Shown: piece after piece, positions 1-8,996 of the stretch | Layout: each line of letters opens with the position of its first letter | Position numbering within the stretch: position 1 is the first letter of the stretch | The notes under the pieces: model-generated | What the model saw: the letters and a program-made list of their open reading frames with translations, nothing else | What the model was told of the DNA's origin: nothing | Databases searched by the model: none | Made by a program: the position numbers and the translations under genes | Source: Stutzerimonas stutzeri | Lineage (GTDB): Bacteria; Pseudomonadota; Gammaproteobacteria; Pseudomonadales; Pseudomonadaceae | Reading direction: 5' to 3' | Assembly (NCBI GenBank): GCA_002339675.1 | Contig: DDKB01000013.1 | Span: forward strand, 308,051-372,050 | Length of the DNA: 64,000 nucleotides

Positions 1-1370
1 CCACGGCCTGCGTCGCCGCGTGGCTGTTCGCCGTCCCATACGACGTCACCCCGGGACAGCGTCATCGCTGGCCAGGCGCTCAGATGCATGCCGGCATAAG
101 GGGTGTAGTCCACATTGTGGTGCAGGCGGTCATTGTCCAGATGGAAGGTCTGCCCTTCGTCCCAGATCACCAGGTCCGCATCCGAACCGATGGCAATGCT
201 GCCCTTGCGCGGATAAAGACCGTAGAGCTTGGCGGCGTTGGTCGATGTGAGGGCGACGAAGCTTTGGGGCGTGATTCGCCCGGTACGTACGCCCTCGGAC
301 CAGAGCAGGGCCATGCGCGTCTCGACTCCGGGAATGCCGTTGGCGACCTGGTCGAACGACACTTGCTCGCCATGCGCTTTCTTGCCGCCCGGGCCGTCGT
401 AGCGGAACGGCGCGTGGTCCGAGGAGAACACCTCGAACGAGCCGTTCTCCAGCCCGTCCCAGATGACCTGCTGGTTGGCCTTGTCCCGTGGTGGCGGGCT
501 GCAGATGCACTTGGCACCCTCGAAGCTGTCGTCGCAACCCAACGAGTCGGCGGTGAGGAACAGATACTGCGGGCAGGTCTCGGCGTAAACCTTGAGGCCG
601 TTGCTTTGCGCCCAGCGAATCTGTTCGACAGCCTCGCGGCCGGAAACGTGGACGATCAGGATCGGTACGTTCACCAGTTCCGCCAGAGCAATGGCGCGAT
701 GGGTCGCTTCGCGCTCCACCAGCATCGGTCTCGACGTGGCGTGGTAGCGGGGCGCCGTGTGCCCGGCGGCAAGCAGACGCTCGGTGAGCCAGGCGATGCA
801 GTCGGCGTTCTCGGCATGCAGCATCACCATCGCGCCCTCACGGCGAGCGACCGACAAGGTGTCGAGGATTTCACGGTCGCTGAGCTTGAGTGCGTCGTAA
901 GTCATGTAGATCTTGAACGAGGTGTAGCCCTCGGCAATCAGGGCCGGCAGTTGGTCGCGAAGGACCTCGGGTGTCGGGTCGGTGACGATCAGGTGGAAGG
1001 CATAGTCGATCACCGGCTTCTCCCCAGCACGGCCGTGATAGTCCTCCACGGCGGCGCGCAGGCTCTTGCCCTTTTCCTGACAGGCGAACGGAATCACCGT
1101 TGTGGTTCCGCCGCAGGCTGCCGAAACGGTGCCGCTGAGAAAGTCATCGGCCATGACCGAGCCATCACCAGTGGGCTGGTCAAGATGTACATGGCTGTCG
1201 ATGCCACCGGGTGTGACGTGACGCCCTTTTGCATCGATTTCGCGGGCACCGGCCGGCAGGTCGAAGCCCAGCGCGGCGATGCGCCCGTCACGGATGCCGA
1301 TGTCGCTGGTGAAGGTGTCCGCGGCAGTGACCACGCGGGCGTTACGAATGACGGTATCGAATGGTTGCAT
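1..1370 (-). CDS. Dihydropyrimidinase / D-hydantoinase (3' end cut by window edge)
   Basis: Cytosolic cyclic amidohydrolase that opens dihydropyrimidine, hydantoin or related cyclic imide rings to N-carbamoyl acids or half-amides. Translating the minus strand from 1370 gives about 456 residues with the binuclear-metal set of the family: HVH at residues 60-62, the carboxylated-lysine motif SFKIYMTY with Lys153, LHAEN with His184, IVHVSG with His241 and SSDHAPF with Asp318. The family is usually about 480 residues, so only the last few tens are missing. It is the distal gene of the minus-strand operon, starting 1 nt after the racemase-fold gene stops. The fold and active site are clear. The natural substrate is not, because family members act on pyrimidines, hydantoins, allantoin-like compounds and cyclic imides. 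Confidence 0.9.
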   Translation of the reverse strand, partial: MQPFDTVIRNARVVTAADTFTSDIGIRDGRIAALGFDLPAGAREIDAKGRHVTPGGIDSHVHLDQPTGDGSVMADDFLSGTVSAACGGTTTVIPFACQEKGKSLRAAVEDYHGRAGEKPVIDYAFHLIVTDPTPEVLRDQLPALIAEGYTSFKIYMTYDALKLSDREILDTLSVARREGAMVMLHAENADCIAWLTERLLAAGHTAPRYHATSRPMLVEREATHRAIALAELVNVPILIVHVSGREAVEQIRWAQSNGLKVYAETCPQYLFLTADSLGCDDSFEGAKCICSPPPRDKANQQVIWDGLENGSFEVFSSDHAPFRYDGPGGKKAHGEQVSFDQVANGIPGVETRMALLWSEGVRTGRITPQSFVALTSTNAAKLYGLYPRKGSIAIGSDADLVIWDEGQTFHLDNDRLHHNVDYTPYAGMHLSAWPAMTLSRGDVVWDGEQPRGDAGR

Positions 1371-1371
1371 G

Positions 1372-2097
1372 TCAGGCTTCCTGAAGTAGCCGGCCCCAGC
1401 CGGTGATGCGACGGGTATCCACGCCAGCGCGGCGCAGCATGTCCCACACCACGGTGGTCACGGTGTCGAACACCGGGACGCCGTGTTCGGCTTCCCAGTG
1501 GGCGACCCGGTGAGCGGCATAGAGATTGGTGCAAAAGGTGGTGATTGCCTGCGCGCCGGCCGCGACCACGTCCGCGACCTGGCGGTCCAGCGTGGCGTCA
1601 TCGACCAGGGCGAAGGCGAAGTTTTCCTGGATCCCCAGATGACTTTCGGTGCGGGCGTCGATGCCGACCTTGGCGTAGTTGGCGATGATCCTGCTTTGCA
1701 CGTCGGCAAGGTACGGGGAAACCAGCCCCAGCCGCCTGATGCCGAAAGCCTCGAGCGCTTTGTTCAACGCGAGGACGGATGTGCTGGCGGGCACGCCGGT
1801 GGCCTCGGTGATGGCCGCGCAGAGCGCTTCATCCTGATCGAACCCCAGCCAGCCGGCGGAGGTGCCGCTCCAGCCGATCGCATCGACATGGGCGTCGGCG
1901 AGCAGCTTCGCGGCATCCAAGATGCGTGTCTGCTGGAACTGCCCGAGCGCGTCGGGGCTGAGGGCGATCTGGGTCACGGAAAACCGCGCGAAATGCACGC
2001 TGACTTCCGGCAGGCCGGAGACCAGCCGCTGGGTCAGCGGCTCGAGCGAGGTATTTGAAGAGGGCGTGAGGATGCCCAGGCGGATACGTTGGCTCAT
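1372..2097 (-). CDS. Asp/Glu racemase-superfamily enzyme, arylmalonate-decarboxylase-like (single catalytic Cys)
   Basis: 241-residue protein of the superfamily that includes maleate isomerase, Asp/Glu racemase and arylmalonate decarboxylase. Start chosen at 2097 because its ATG overlaps the TGA of the upstream amidohydrolase as ATGA. The N-terminal loop LTPSSNTSLEP (residues 10-20) is typical of the maleate isomerase/AMDase branch. The first catalytic position reads W-S-G-T-S, with Gly78 where two-Cys racemases and maleate isomerases have Cys. The second is kept as FCTN with Cys189. A Gly followed by Thr-Ser, plus one distal Cys, is the known arrangement of arylmalonate decarboxylase (Gly74/Cys188). 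It may therefore decarboxylate or isomerise by one-sided chemistry rather than racemise. Substrate unknown. Confidence 0.8.
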   Translation of the reverse strand: MSQRIRLGILTPSSNTSLEPLTQRLVSGLPEVSVHFARFSVTQIALSPDALGQFQQTRILDAAKLLADAHVDAIGWSGTSAGWLGFDQDEALCAAITEATGVPASTSVLALNKALEAFGIRRLGLVSPYLADVQSRIIANYAKVGIDARTESHLGIQENFAFALVDDATLDRQVADVVAAGAQAITTFCTNLYAAHRVAHWEAEHGVPVFDTVTTVVWDMLRRAGVDTRRITGWGRLLQEA

Positions 2098-3455
2098 CGG
2101 GGAGTTCCAGCAACGGACGGATAGGGACGGAGCGGCTTCGGGCAGCGCTGCCACAGGGCCTGACAGACGCGGTCGGCCTCGGCGCGTATTGCAGCCTCGT
2201 CGACACGGGTGGCGCGGCCCTGGTCGATGACCAGCTCGCCGTTGACAAGAACGCTTTCCACGTCGGCAGCGGTGGCGTTGTGGATCAGGCTGCCCAGCGG
2301 GTCGATGCAGGGCGTGAGGTGCAGCTGACGAAAATCGAGGATGGCGAGGTCGGCGAGCATGCCCACGGCGACCAGGCCAAGGCGATCCGCCCAGCCCAGG
2401 GCGGTGGCGCCGTTGCCGGTGCCCATGGCGAAAACGTCACGAGGCTGCCAGTCGTCCGCCACGAAGCCGGCTTGCAGACGGCCGATGGCCAGGGTCCAGC
2501 GCATCACCTCGATCATGTCGCCGTGCATGGTGTCGGTGGCGAGGCAGATCGGCGCGCCGGCATCAATCAGACGGCGGGTCGGCGCGATCCGCCCGGACAT
2601 TGCATTGCCCACCGGGATATGTACCACGTGCGCGCCGCTGCGGCCGAGCCGCGCGATATCTGCCTCGTCGACGTGAATGCAGTGGCCAGCCAGCAGGCGG
2701 TCGTTCAACAGGCCCAGCTCGTCCAGCAGCTCCACGGGGGAACGGTCGTGCCGTGCGCGAACCCAGTCCACCTCGTCCTGACTCTGCGCGAGGTGGGTGC
2801 TGATGGGTAGATCGTACCGCTCGGCGAGGGCAGCAATCTCCCGCAGGAACTCGACCGAACAGGTATCCGGTGCGTGGGCGGTCAGGTGTGCCTGGATACG
2901 GCCATCGGCCCGCCCAGCCCAGCGTTCGACGAACGCGGCGGCGCGCTCCAATTGCCGCTCGCCACGGGCGCGATCGAAGCGACGGTCGCCTTCCAGCACC
3001 GAGGCGAAATCGACATCCGCCAGGCGCTGGCTGGCGAACAGGCGCACACCGGTTTCTGCCATGCCGGCAACGGTAGCTTCGGCGTGGACGAAACTGTCCA
3101 CCAACGTGGTGCAGCCGGCGCGCAGCGCTTCCAGCGCACCGAGGCGCGACAGGGCGAGTGCTTCGTCCTCGTTCAGCCAGGACGCCTGGGGCAGGCCCGG
3201 CGTGTAGGACGGGGCAAAACCGCAATCGGGCGCCACACCCCGGACGAAATTCAGGCCAGCGTGGTAATGGGTGTTGACGAAGCCAGGGGTGACGACCCGG
3301 CTGGGCAAGGCGAGGGTCCGAGCCGCTGCCGGGCGTTCGTCGCCGATGAAGGCTATCTGCTTGCCACGGATACCCAGATTGGTCGTGCGCGCGACGCCGC
3401 CAGCCAGCAGCAATGTCGCATCGGTGATCAGCAGGTCGAGCATGTCGTCGGTCAT
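2094..3455 (-). CDS. Metal-dependent amidohydrolase (cytosine deaminase / chlorohydrolase-like)
   Basis: 453-residue cytosolic hydrolase or deaminase of the ATZ/TRZ-type amidohydrolase family. Visible metal and catalytic residues are NTHYHAG (His63, His65), AHAPDT (His194), STHLAQ (His221) with Glu228, GHCIHVD (His258/His261) and LATDT (Asp308). This is a mononuclear deaminase-type set with no carboxylated lysine. Start placed at 3455, where ATG overlaps the TGA of the upstream SDR as TGATG; a start 5 codons upstream is possible. Together with the dihydropyrimidinase it suggests stepwise deamination or hydrolysis of a nitrogen heterocycle. The exact substrate cannot be read from sequence. Confidence 0.85.
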   Translation of the reverse strand: MTDDMLDLLITDATLLLAGGVARTTNLGIRGKQIAFIGDERPAAARTLALPSRVVTPGFVNTHYHAGLNFVRGVAPDCGFAPSYTPGLPQASWLNEDEALALSRLGALEALRAGCTTLVDSFVHAEATVAGMAETGVRLFASQRLADVDFASVLEGDRRFDRARGERQLERAAAFVERWAGRADGRIQAHLTAHAPDTCSVEFLREIAALAERYDLPISTHLAQSQDEVDWVRARHDRSPVELLDELGLLNDRLLAGHCIHVDEADIARLGRSGAHVVHIPVGNAMSGRIAPTRRLIDAGAPICLATDTMHGDMIEVMRWTLAIGRLQAGFVADDWQPRDVFAMGTGNGATALGWADRLGLVAVGMLADLAILDFRQLHLTPCIDPLGSLIHNATAADVESVLVNGELVIDQGRATRVDEAAIRAEADRVCQALWQRCPKPLRPYPSVAGTPR

Positions 3456-4258
3456 CAGGCAGCCATCCATCCGCCGTCCACCATCAGGGTGGTGCCGGTC
3501 ATGAAAGTCGAGTGGTCACTGGCGAGGAACAGCACAGCCAAAGCGATATCTTCAGGGCGCCCCAGGCGTGGCCAGGGAGTGCGGCTGGACGCACGAGCAA
3601 GCACGTCCGAGGCCACCGCACGGCCGCCCGCACCTGTCTGGATCTTGCCCGGCGCCACGGCATTGCAGACCACGAGGTCGGCCGCGTAGTCCGTGGCGAT
3701 CTGCCGGGTCATGTAGTCGATCGCCGCCTTGGTGGTGCCGTAGCCCAGGTCTCCGGGCGCGGCGATCAGGCCGTGCTGGGACGACAGGTTGATAAGCCGG
3801 CCGCGCACCTCATTGACGGGGGGCTGCTCCACCATTTGACGCACGGCGGCGCGGCAGCAGCGGTAGACGCCGGTCAGGTTGACGTCCAGCAGGCGCTGCC
3901 AGTCGGCTTCGTCGAGCTCCAGCAGCGGCCGTGCATGGCGAATGCAGGCATTGTTGATCAGCACGTCCAGGCGGCCGAAACGTGCCACGGTCTGCGCCAC
4001 GAGCGCGTCGACCTGAGCGGTATCGGCGACATCGGTGCGGAAGAAGGTGGCGCTGTTGCCGTCGCGGGCGATGAGCTCGGCTGTCGGATCGCCACCTTCG
4101 ATGACTTCGGTCGTCACGTCGGCGATCACCACGTCGGCGCCATTGGCAGCCAGCTGCCGGGCAATGGCACGGCCAATGCCGGAGGCTGCGCCGGTGACGA
4201 TGCAGACCTTGCCGCTCATGTCGAAGCGGGCGGAGGGAAACGGGATGTGCTCAGTCAT
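3455..4258 (-). CDS. SDR-family NAD(P)-dependent oxidoreductase
   Basis: 267-residue classical short-chain dehydrogenase/reductase. The nucleotide-binding motif TGAASGIG is at residues 22-29, the NNA motif near 102, catalytic Ser160 in INLSS, and the YxxxK pair is Tyr173-Lys177 in GYGTTKA. The C-terminus ends in the usual TLMVDGGWMA element. It probably interconverts a hydroxyl and a keto group on the substrate or a breakdown product. The gene overlaps the downstream amidohydrolase by 1 nt and the upstream epimerase-like gene by 8 nt, so it is tightly co-translated. Substrate not inferable. Confidence 0.9.
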   Translation of the reverse strand: MTEHIPFPSARFDMSGKVCIVTGAASGIGRAIARQLAANGADVVIADVTTEVIEGGDPTAELIARDGNSATFFRTDVADTAQVDALVAQTVARFGRLDVLINNACIRHARPLLELDEADWQRLLDVNLTGVYRCCRAAVRQMVEQPPVNEVRGRLINLSSQHGLIAAPGDLGYGTTKAAIDYMTRQIATDYAADLVVCNAVAPGKIQTGAGGRAVASDVLARASSRTPWPRLGRPEDIALAVLFLASDHSTFMTGTTLMVDGGWMAA

Positions 4259-5258
4259 GGTGTGCTCTAGCGCCGGATAGATCGGTGCCGTGCTCCCTGA
4301 TCCAATGGTGGTAGTCCGCTTCCGCCTCGGTCAGCCCGAAGCGGGGCCGGAAGGTGCTGTCGCCAAGGAGCCGCTGGATCGACATGGAGGCGCGGTCGTA
4401 GTCAGCGAAATAGTCAATGTTGGCCCGTTCGCCCGATTCGGCCAGGCGCCAGCTGAAGTCCGGATAGCGAGCCGCGATGCAGGCGCACCAGTCGGCCAGG
4501 CTCCATTCGAATCCGGCCGCCAGGTTGTAGAGCGGATAGGCCCAGCTTGGTTGATCCAGCAGCGTGGCCATGGCAGCCGCTACGTCGCGTACGTACAGCC
4601 AGTCGCGTCGGCCAGCACGGGGAAGGATGGCCGTTTCGCCGTCTCGGGTGCGTACCAGAACCTGCAGTGGCGGACTCAGTGTGTCCCGTACGCCGGTGTC
4701 CGCCTCCCAAGGGCCGAAGCAGGTGCCCAGACGGCCAACCACCAGTGGCAGGCCTCGTATGGACGCCAGCCGCATGGCGGCCTCTTCGGCGGCACGCTTG
4801 GACATGCCGTAGAGGCCTTCCGGCAACAGCGGGGTGTCGTCTTCGCGTAGCGCCACCGGCGAACGCCCGCTTCGTCCGTATACGGAACCGGAGCTGGCAT
4901 GCAGTACACGCTCGACCCCCGTATCGGCGGCCGCGTTGAGTGCAGCAAGCACACCGCCGACGTTGACCTCGAAGATCGTCTGCGCGGCATGCCGCTCGCG
5001 CGCCTCGTCGGCGGTGATCGCGGCCAGCGTAACGACGCGCTGCGGGCGGTGCTGGCTCATCTCGGCACGCAGTGCATCGACGTCCCGTACGTCACCGATG
5101 GTGGACACGAACCGACCGGGTAACGCTGCGAACGCGCGGTTGGCGGCTTCGGTCGGCGGTGAACGATCGAAACCGATTACCGTCTCGCCCGTCGCTATCA
5201 GGTGCTCGGCGAGCGCAAGGCCTACGAAGCCACTGCTTCCAGTGATCAGCGTGGTCAT
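4251..5258 (-). CDS. NAD-dependent epimerase/dehydratase family protein
   Basis: 335-residue extended SDR. The Rossmann motif TGSSGFVG is at residues 6-13, a Ser-rich strand SSGSVYG at 122-128, and the catalytic YxxxK pair is Tyr150-Lys154 in LYGMSKRAAEE. Relatives act on nucleotide sugars or on sugar acids such as D-erythronate. There are no nucleotide-sugar genes nearby. It lies between an ABC ATPase (1 nt gap) and an SDR (8 nt overlap), so it probably oxidises or epimerises the imported compound or a polyol/sugar-acid part of it. Family certain, substrate unknown. Confidence 0.85.
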   Translation of the reverse strand: MTTLITGSSGFVGLALAEHLIATGETVIGFDRSPPTEAANRAFAALPGRFVSTIGDVRDVDALRAEMSQHRPQRVVTLAAITADEARERHAAQTIFEVNVGGVLAALNAAADTGVERVLHASSGSVYGRSGRSPVALREDDTPLLPEGLYGMSKRAAEEAAMRLASIRGLPLVVGRLGTCFGPWEADTGVRDTLSPPLQVLVRTRDGETAILPRAGRRDWLYVRDVAAAMATLLDQPSWAYPLYNLAAGFEWSLADWCACIAARYPDFSWRLAESGERANIDYFADYDRASMSIQRLLGDSTFRPRFGLTEAEADYHHWIREHGTDLSGARAHHD

Positions 5259-5259
5259 C

Positions 5260-6039
5260 TCAGGCCGATTCCTTCACCGTTTCCGGGCGCAACAACGAGA
5301 GGATGTGGCGTTTGTAGTCGTTGAACGCGGCGCTGGTCGGGTCGCGTGGCCGCTCCAGCTCGATGGGCAGAAGCTCGCGGATTCGTCCCGGCCGAGCCGA
5401 CATCACGGCGACGTGGGTGCCCAGCGCCAGTGACTCATCGATGCCGTGGGTGACGAACACGATGGTGCTCTGGCTTTCGCGCCAGATGCGGATCAGCTCA
5501 CCGTGCATGTCCATCTTGGTCTGCTCATCCAGCGCACCGAACGGCTCGTCCATCAGGATCACTTCCGGATTCATCAATAGCGCACGGGCGATACCGACGC
5601 GCTGGTTCATGCCGCCGGAAAGCTCGCTCGGGAAGTGATTCTCGAAGCCTCTCAGGCCCACCATTTCGATGTAGCGCTGAGCCTTTTCGCGCCGGTCGGC
5701 CTTGCTGGCGCCGCGCATCTTCAGGTGGAAGGCGACGTTTTCCCAGACGGACAGCCATGGCATCAGGTTGGCCTGCTGGAACACGACGCCTCGGTCGGCT
5801 CCCGGCTCGGTGATGACCTGACCGCCAACGGTGACGGTACCGGACGACGGCTTGTCGAAGCCAGCGATCATGTTGAGCAGGGTGGACTTGCCGCAGCCGC
5901 TCGGACCGAGCAAGCAGAGGAACTCGTTGCGCTTGACCTGAATGCTGACGTTATCCAACGCGGTGACGACCTGCTTGCGCTGGCTGTCTTCGAACACGCG
6001 GGACACGTTGTCGATGGTAATCAGAGCCATGGTCTTCAT
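5260..6039 (-). CDS. ABC transporter ATP-binding protein (taurine/nitrate/sulfonate type)
   Basis: 259-residue ATPase of an importer in the SsuB/TauB/NrtD class. It shows Walker A GPSGCGKST, Q-loop FQQANLMPW, signature LSGGMNQR, Walker B VILMDEPFGALD and the switch His in VTHGIDES. It energises import together with the adjacent permease and binding protein. The start at 6039 overlaps the permease stop as ATGA. The ATG at 6030 (MALITIDNV) has better Shine-Dalgarno spacing and is a good alternative. Reading further upstream gives an Arg-rich non-family extension, so longer starts were rejected. Confidence 0.92.
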   Translation of the reverse strand: MKTMALITIDNVSRVFEDSQRKQVVTALDNVSIQVKRNEFLCLLGPSGCGKSTLLNMIAGFDKPSSGTVTVGGQVITEPGADRGVVFQQANLMPWLSVWENVAFHLKMRGASKADRREKAQRYIEMVGLRGFENHFPSELSGGMNQRVGIARALLMNPEVILMDEPFGALDEQTKMDMHGELIRIWRESQSTIVFVTHGIDESLALGTHVAVMSARPGRIRELLPIELERPRDPTSAAFNDYKRHILSLLRPETVKESA

Positions 6040-6860
6040 CCTTCCTTCGCTTGCAGGGTGGAGCCGCGCTGCCAGCGCAGGACACGACCGGCGATGTACT
6101 TGATTACGTAGTCGCTGAGGAAACCGAGCAGGCCGATGCTCACCATCGAGGCGATGACGATGTCGTAGCGCAGGAAGTAGTACGAATCCCACAGAACATA
6201 GCCGACCCCACTTTTCACCGCGACCATTTCGGCCGTCACGGTGAGCATCCAGGCCGAGCCGATGGCGATGCGCAGACCGGAGAAGATGCTCGGCAAGGCG
6301 GCAGGGAACACGATGTGGCGCAGCAGCTTCGACGGCGTGCCGCCAGTCATGGCGCCGGCGCGCAGCAGGTTGCGGTCGCAGGTCTTCACGCCGTGAATGG
6401 TGCTGAGCAATACCGGGAAGAACGAGCCCATGAACACCAGGAAGATGGCAGGCTTGTCGGCGATGCCGAACCAGATGATCGCCAGCGGGATCCAGGACAC
6501 CGGTGGGATCGGTCGCAGCGTCTGCAGCGTCGGCTCGATCAGCGCTTCGACCTGGCGCGACCAGCCGATGGCCATGCCGATGCCGACGCCCAGTACCGTT
6601 GCGATCAGAAACCCGGCGAACACCCGGCCGGAACTCGCCGCAATATCGGACAGCCAGCGCCCGGAATAGCTCTGGGTGTTGCCGTCCGTGGAGAAGATCC
6701 AGTCCGCCCAGGCCAGCATGACCTGGGACGGGGCCGGCAACAGCGCGGGCGGCAGGATGCCTGAGCGGGAGAAGGTCTCCCAGCCGGCGAGGAGCAGGAC
6801 CGGCACTATGAAGCGCTCGATCCTTTTATAGAGGCGTTGCGAGAGTGAAGAAGACATCAC
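6036..6860 (-). CDS. ABC transporter permease (SsuC/TauC family)
   Basis: 274-residue inner-membrane permease with about six hydrophobic helices. The family EAA-type loop is visible around GAMTGGTPSKLLRHIVFPAALPSI (two short runs near residues 168-191). N-terminal MMSSSLSQRL leads into a first helix VPVLLLAGWETF. It forms the channel of the importer with the ATPase it overlaps by 4 nt, and it follows the binding-protein gene after 10 nt. Substrate is probably the small nitrogen compound degraded by the cluster. Confidence 0.92.
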   Translation of the reverse strand: MMSSSLSQRLYKRIERFIVPVLLLAGWETFSRSGILPPALLPAPSQVMLAWADWIFSTDGNTQSYSGRWLSDIAASSGRVFAGFLIATVLGVGIGMAIGWSRQVEALIEPTLQTLRPIPPVSWIPLAIIWFGIADKPAIFLVFMGSFFPVLLSTIHGVKTCDRNLLRAGAMTGGTPSKLLRHIVFPAALPSIFSGLRIAIGSAWMLTVTAEMVAVKSGVGYVLWDSYYFLRYDIVIASMVSIGLLGFLSDYVIKYIAGRVLRWQRGSTLQAKEG

Positions 6861-6870
6861 GGGTCCTGAA

Positions 6871-7911
6871 TCAATAGCCGAGGTCGGTCTTGGACTTGCC
6901 GGTCACTTTTTCCAAGAAGCTGTAGTCGAGGTTCTTCTCGACCGCCTCGGTGACGTCCGTGTTGATGTACTTCAGGTCGCGCATCATCTCGGCGATGGCC
7001 ACGGCGGACTCGCGGTACATCCTGTAGTCGGGATACAGGTTGTCGACCGCGCCGGTGGCGATGGCATTGTCGAGGCCTGTGACCTTCTGAATGGTGTCGA
7101 CGAAGAGCGGTTTGTCGTCGGCCATCATCTCGTTGACCTTAACGATGGCGCGTACGGCCTCCTCAACGCCTTTCGGGTTGTTCTTGATCACGTCCGAGCG
7201 GGTGACGATCAGGTTGGTCAGTTTTCCAGCGGCCTGCTCATATGGAAAATCGAAGAATTTGGCGGCCTTCACTTCCCGGATTTGGGTGGCGAACGGATCG
7301 ACCGACGTGATCAGCTCGACTTCGCCTCGGCGCAGCGCCTGTACATGGTCGGACGGGTTGGGGATATTGATGAACTGCACATCCTTGTTGATATCGATGC
7401 CATGGGTCAGGAACGCGCCTCGCATATGGATGTCCTGCGCATTGCCACGGGAAGCCGCGACCCGGAAGGGCTTGCCTTCGTCTTTGTATTGCGCGATCAC
7501 GCGCTTCAGGCCTTCCCAGTCACCCGGCTCGACGGCCAGGTCGTTGCCCACGAGAATCTGGGACCCGCCATTGATCTGGCCAGAAATCCCCACGATGTCG
7601 AAGCCCTTGTCGAGTGCGGTGGCGTAGTGCAGATAGGTGACCTGCGCTACATCAATGCTTTTGGAAAGCAGGGCCGTGAGCACGTCGTTGCCGGTGTTGA
7701 AAGAGATAGCGTCTAGTTTCACGCCCGTGGTGTTTTGCGGAGTGAGCGACAGCGGCGTGCAGTGGGCGCACTTGGCGTAGCCCAGCTTGATCGGTTCGGC
7801 TTCCTGCGCTTGGCTCAGAGCAGGGGACAGGGCGGCAGTAAACATCAATGGCGCCAGCAGGGCGCCGGCAGCGCGCTTGAGTACAGCATAGGACGAGCGG
7901 ATGGGTCGCAT
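6871..7911 (-). CDS. ABC transporter periplasmic substrate-binding protein
   Basis: 346-residue protein with a Sec signal peptide (hydrophobic core LLAPLMFTAALSPAL, cleavage probably after ALSQA near residue 35). The mature part begins with the NMT1/TauA/SsuA-type strand IKLGYAKCAHCTPLSL. Family features include GNDVLTALLSKSIDVAQVTY and later ARGN and GEVELITSVDPF segments. It captures the substrate in the periplasm for the following permease and ATPase. First gene of the eight-gene minus-strand operon, divergent from the GntR regulator. The CAHC pair near residue 44 is unusual for TauA-like proteins. Confidence 0.9.
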   Translation of the reverse strand: MRPIRSSYAVLKRAAGALLAPLMFTAALSPALSQAQEAEPIKLGYAKCAHCTPLSLTPQNTTGVKLDAISFNTGNDVLTALLSKSIDVAQVTYLHYATALDKGFDIVGISGQINGGSQILVGNDLAVEPGDWEGLKRVIAQYKDEGKPFRVAASRGNAQDIHMRGAFLTHGIDINKDVQFINIPNPSDHVQALRRGEVELITSVDPFATQIREVKAAKFFDFPYEQAAGKLTNLIVTRSDVIKNNPKGVEEAVRAIVKVNEMMADDKPLFVDTIQKVTGLDNAIATGAVDNLYPDYRMYRESAVAIAEMMRDLKYINTDVTEAVEKNLDYSFLEKVTGKSKTDLGY

Positions 7912-8263
7912 GTCGAGGCTCCGTGATTGTCACAAAAATTATGTCTCGTTGTGGCAAAACGTTTGCAACCGCCATGCCACCATTGTGGAAACTTCCGGGT
8001 CAGGCTTGGCACGGACCATTCGCGATCTTGCTGCAGCGCCGGTATTCAGGGCATTGCGGCACGTCGATATATGTTCTCGACCGCTGCGATCTGGCTGGCT
8101 GGGAGACGTACATGTGAGGTGAAGCGCTGACACCTCATGCGCGATGAAGGTGCAAGTTGCAGAGAAATGTTCTCCAGCGGTGCAAGTTTGCACAATTACT
8201 CAATTTTTTGTGACAATCCTCTTCGCCGATGTAACAGGCGAAGGGCAGGTGCAAGGAATCGAT
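7912..8263. promoter_or_regulatory. Divergent promoter region between transport operon and GntR operon
   Basis: About 350 bp separate the binding-protein gene (minus) from the GntR regulator (plus). No protein gene was supported inside it. AT-rich stretches near 7924-7945 and 8190-8215 could hold the two promoters. The regulator probably binds here, as GntR/FCD proteins usually act at their own divergent promoters. No operator could be defined with confidence. Confidence 0.45.
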
Positions 8264-8992
8264 GTGTTGACCGAGAAAGAACCTTCACGCTCGCGCAAAG
8301 CGCGCAGCGCCGGACAGATACTGGGAACGAATGACAAACTGGACGCAATATACGAGCGAATCCTGGCTGCCGTGATGGAGCACCGCCTGATTCCCGGAAC
8401 CAAGCTAGTCGAGGAGAAGCTCGCCAGCGTGTTCCACGTGAATCGGACCCGGATCCGCGAGGTGCTGTCCCGGCTGGCCTATGAAGGGGTGGTGACCACC
8501 ATTCCGAACCGTGGCGCCTTTGTTGCCAGCCCGTCGGTGGAAGAGGCCCGGCACATCTTTCAGGCGCGCCGAATCATGGAGCCAGCGCTGATTCGCAGCC
8601 TGGTAGACAAGGGCACCGACGAGGACTTCCAGAAGCTGCATGCACATGTCGCCGAAGAGCGCGACGCCAGGGAGCGCGGTGACAAGCGCGCAGTGATCAG
8701 ACTATCTGGAGAGTTCCACTTGCTGATCGCCGAAATGGTCGCCAGCCCACCGCTGATCAAACTGATGCGTGAACTGTCATCGTTGACTTGCCTGATCATC
8801 CTGCTCTACGACTCGCCCAACGTCCCGGCCTGCCCGAACCATGAGCACACCGACATCATCGCGGCGATGGAAGAAGGCAATATTGAGAAAGCCATTGCGC
8901 TGATGATCGGACACCTCGATCACATCGAGGCCACGCTAGATCTTTCGCTGCCCGAGGACACCGAAGTGGACCTCGAAGCGATATTCGGTTGA
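8264..8992 (+). CDS. GntR-family transcriptional regulator (FCD domain)
   Basis: About 242 residues: N-terminal winged helix (LDAIYERILAAVMEH ... VNRTRIREVLSRLAYEG ... TTIPNRGAFV) followed by an all-helical FCD ligand/metal domain with EARHIFQARRIMEP, a central HLLIAEM and a C-terminal HTDIIAAM histidine segment. The start is set at GTG 8264, with AAGGAA 5 nt upstream. A longer in-frame start at 8144 would add a non-conserved tail. It is divergent from the transport/catabolic operon and 4 nt upstream of the amidase. It probably represses both operons until a pathway metabolite binds. Confidence 0.85.
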   Translation: MLTEKEPSRSRKARSAGQILGTNDKLDAIYERILAAVMEHRLIPGTKLVEEKLASVFHVNRTRIREVLSRLAYEGVVTTIPNRGAFVASPSVEEARHIFQARRIMEPALIRSLVDKGTDEDFQKLHAHVAEERDARERGDKRAVIRLSGEFHLLIAEMVASPPLIKLMRELSSLTCLIILLYDSPNVPACPNHEHTDIIAAMEEGNIEKAIALMIGHLDHIEATLDLSLPEDTEVDLEAIFG

Positions 8993-8996
8993 GCCG

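Noticed and set aside
84..1406. 440-codon open frame on the plus strand
   Set aside because: Antisense shadow of the dihydropyrimidinase, which has a complete set of catalytic motifs on the minus strand.
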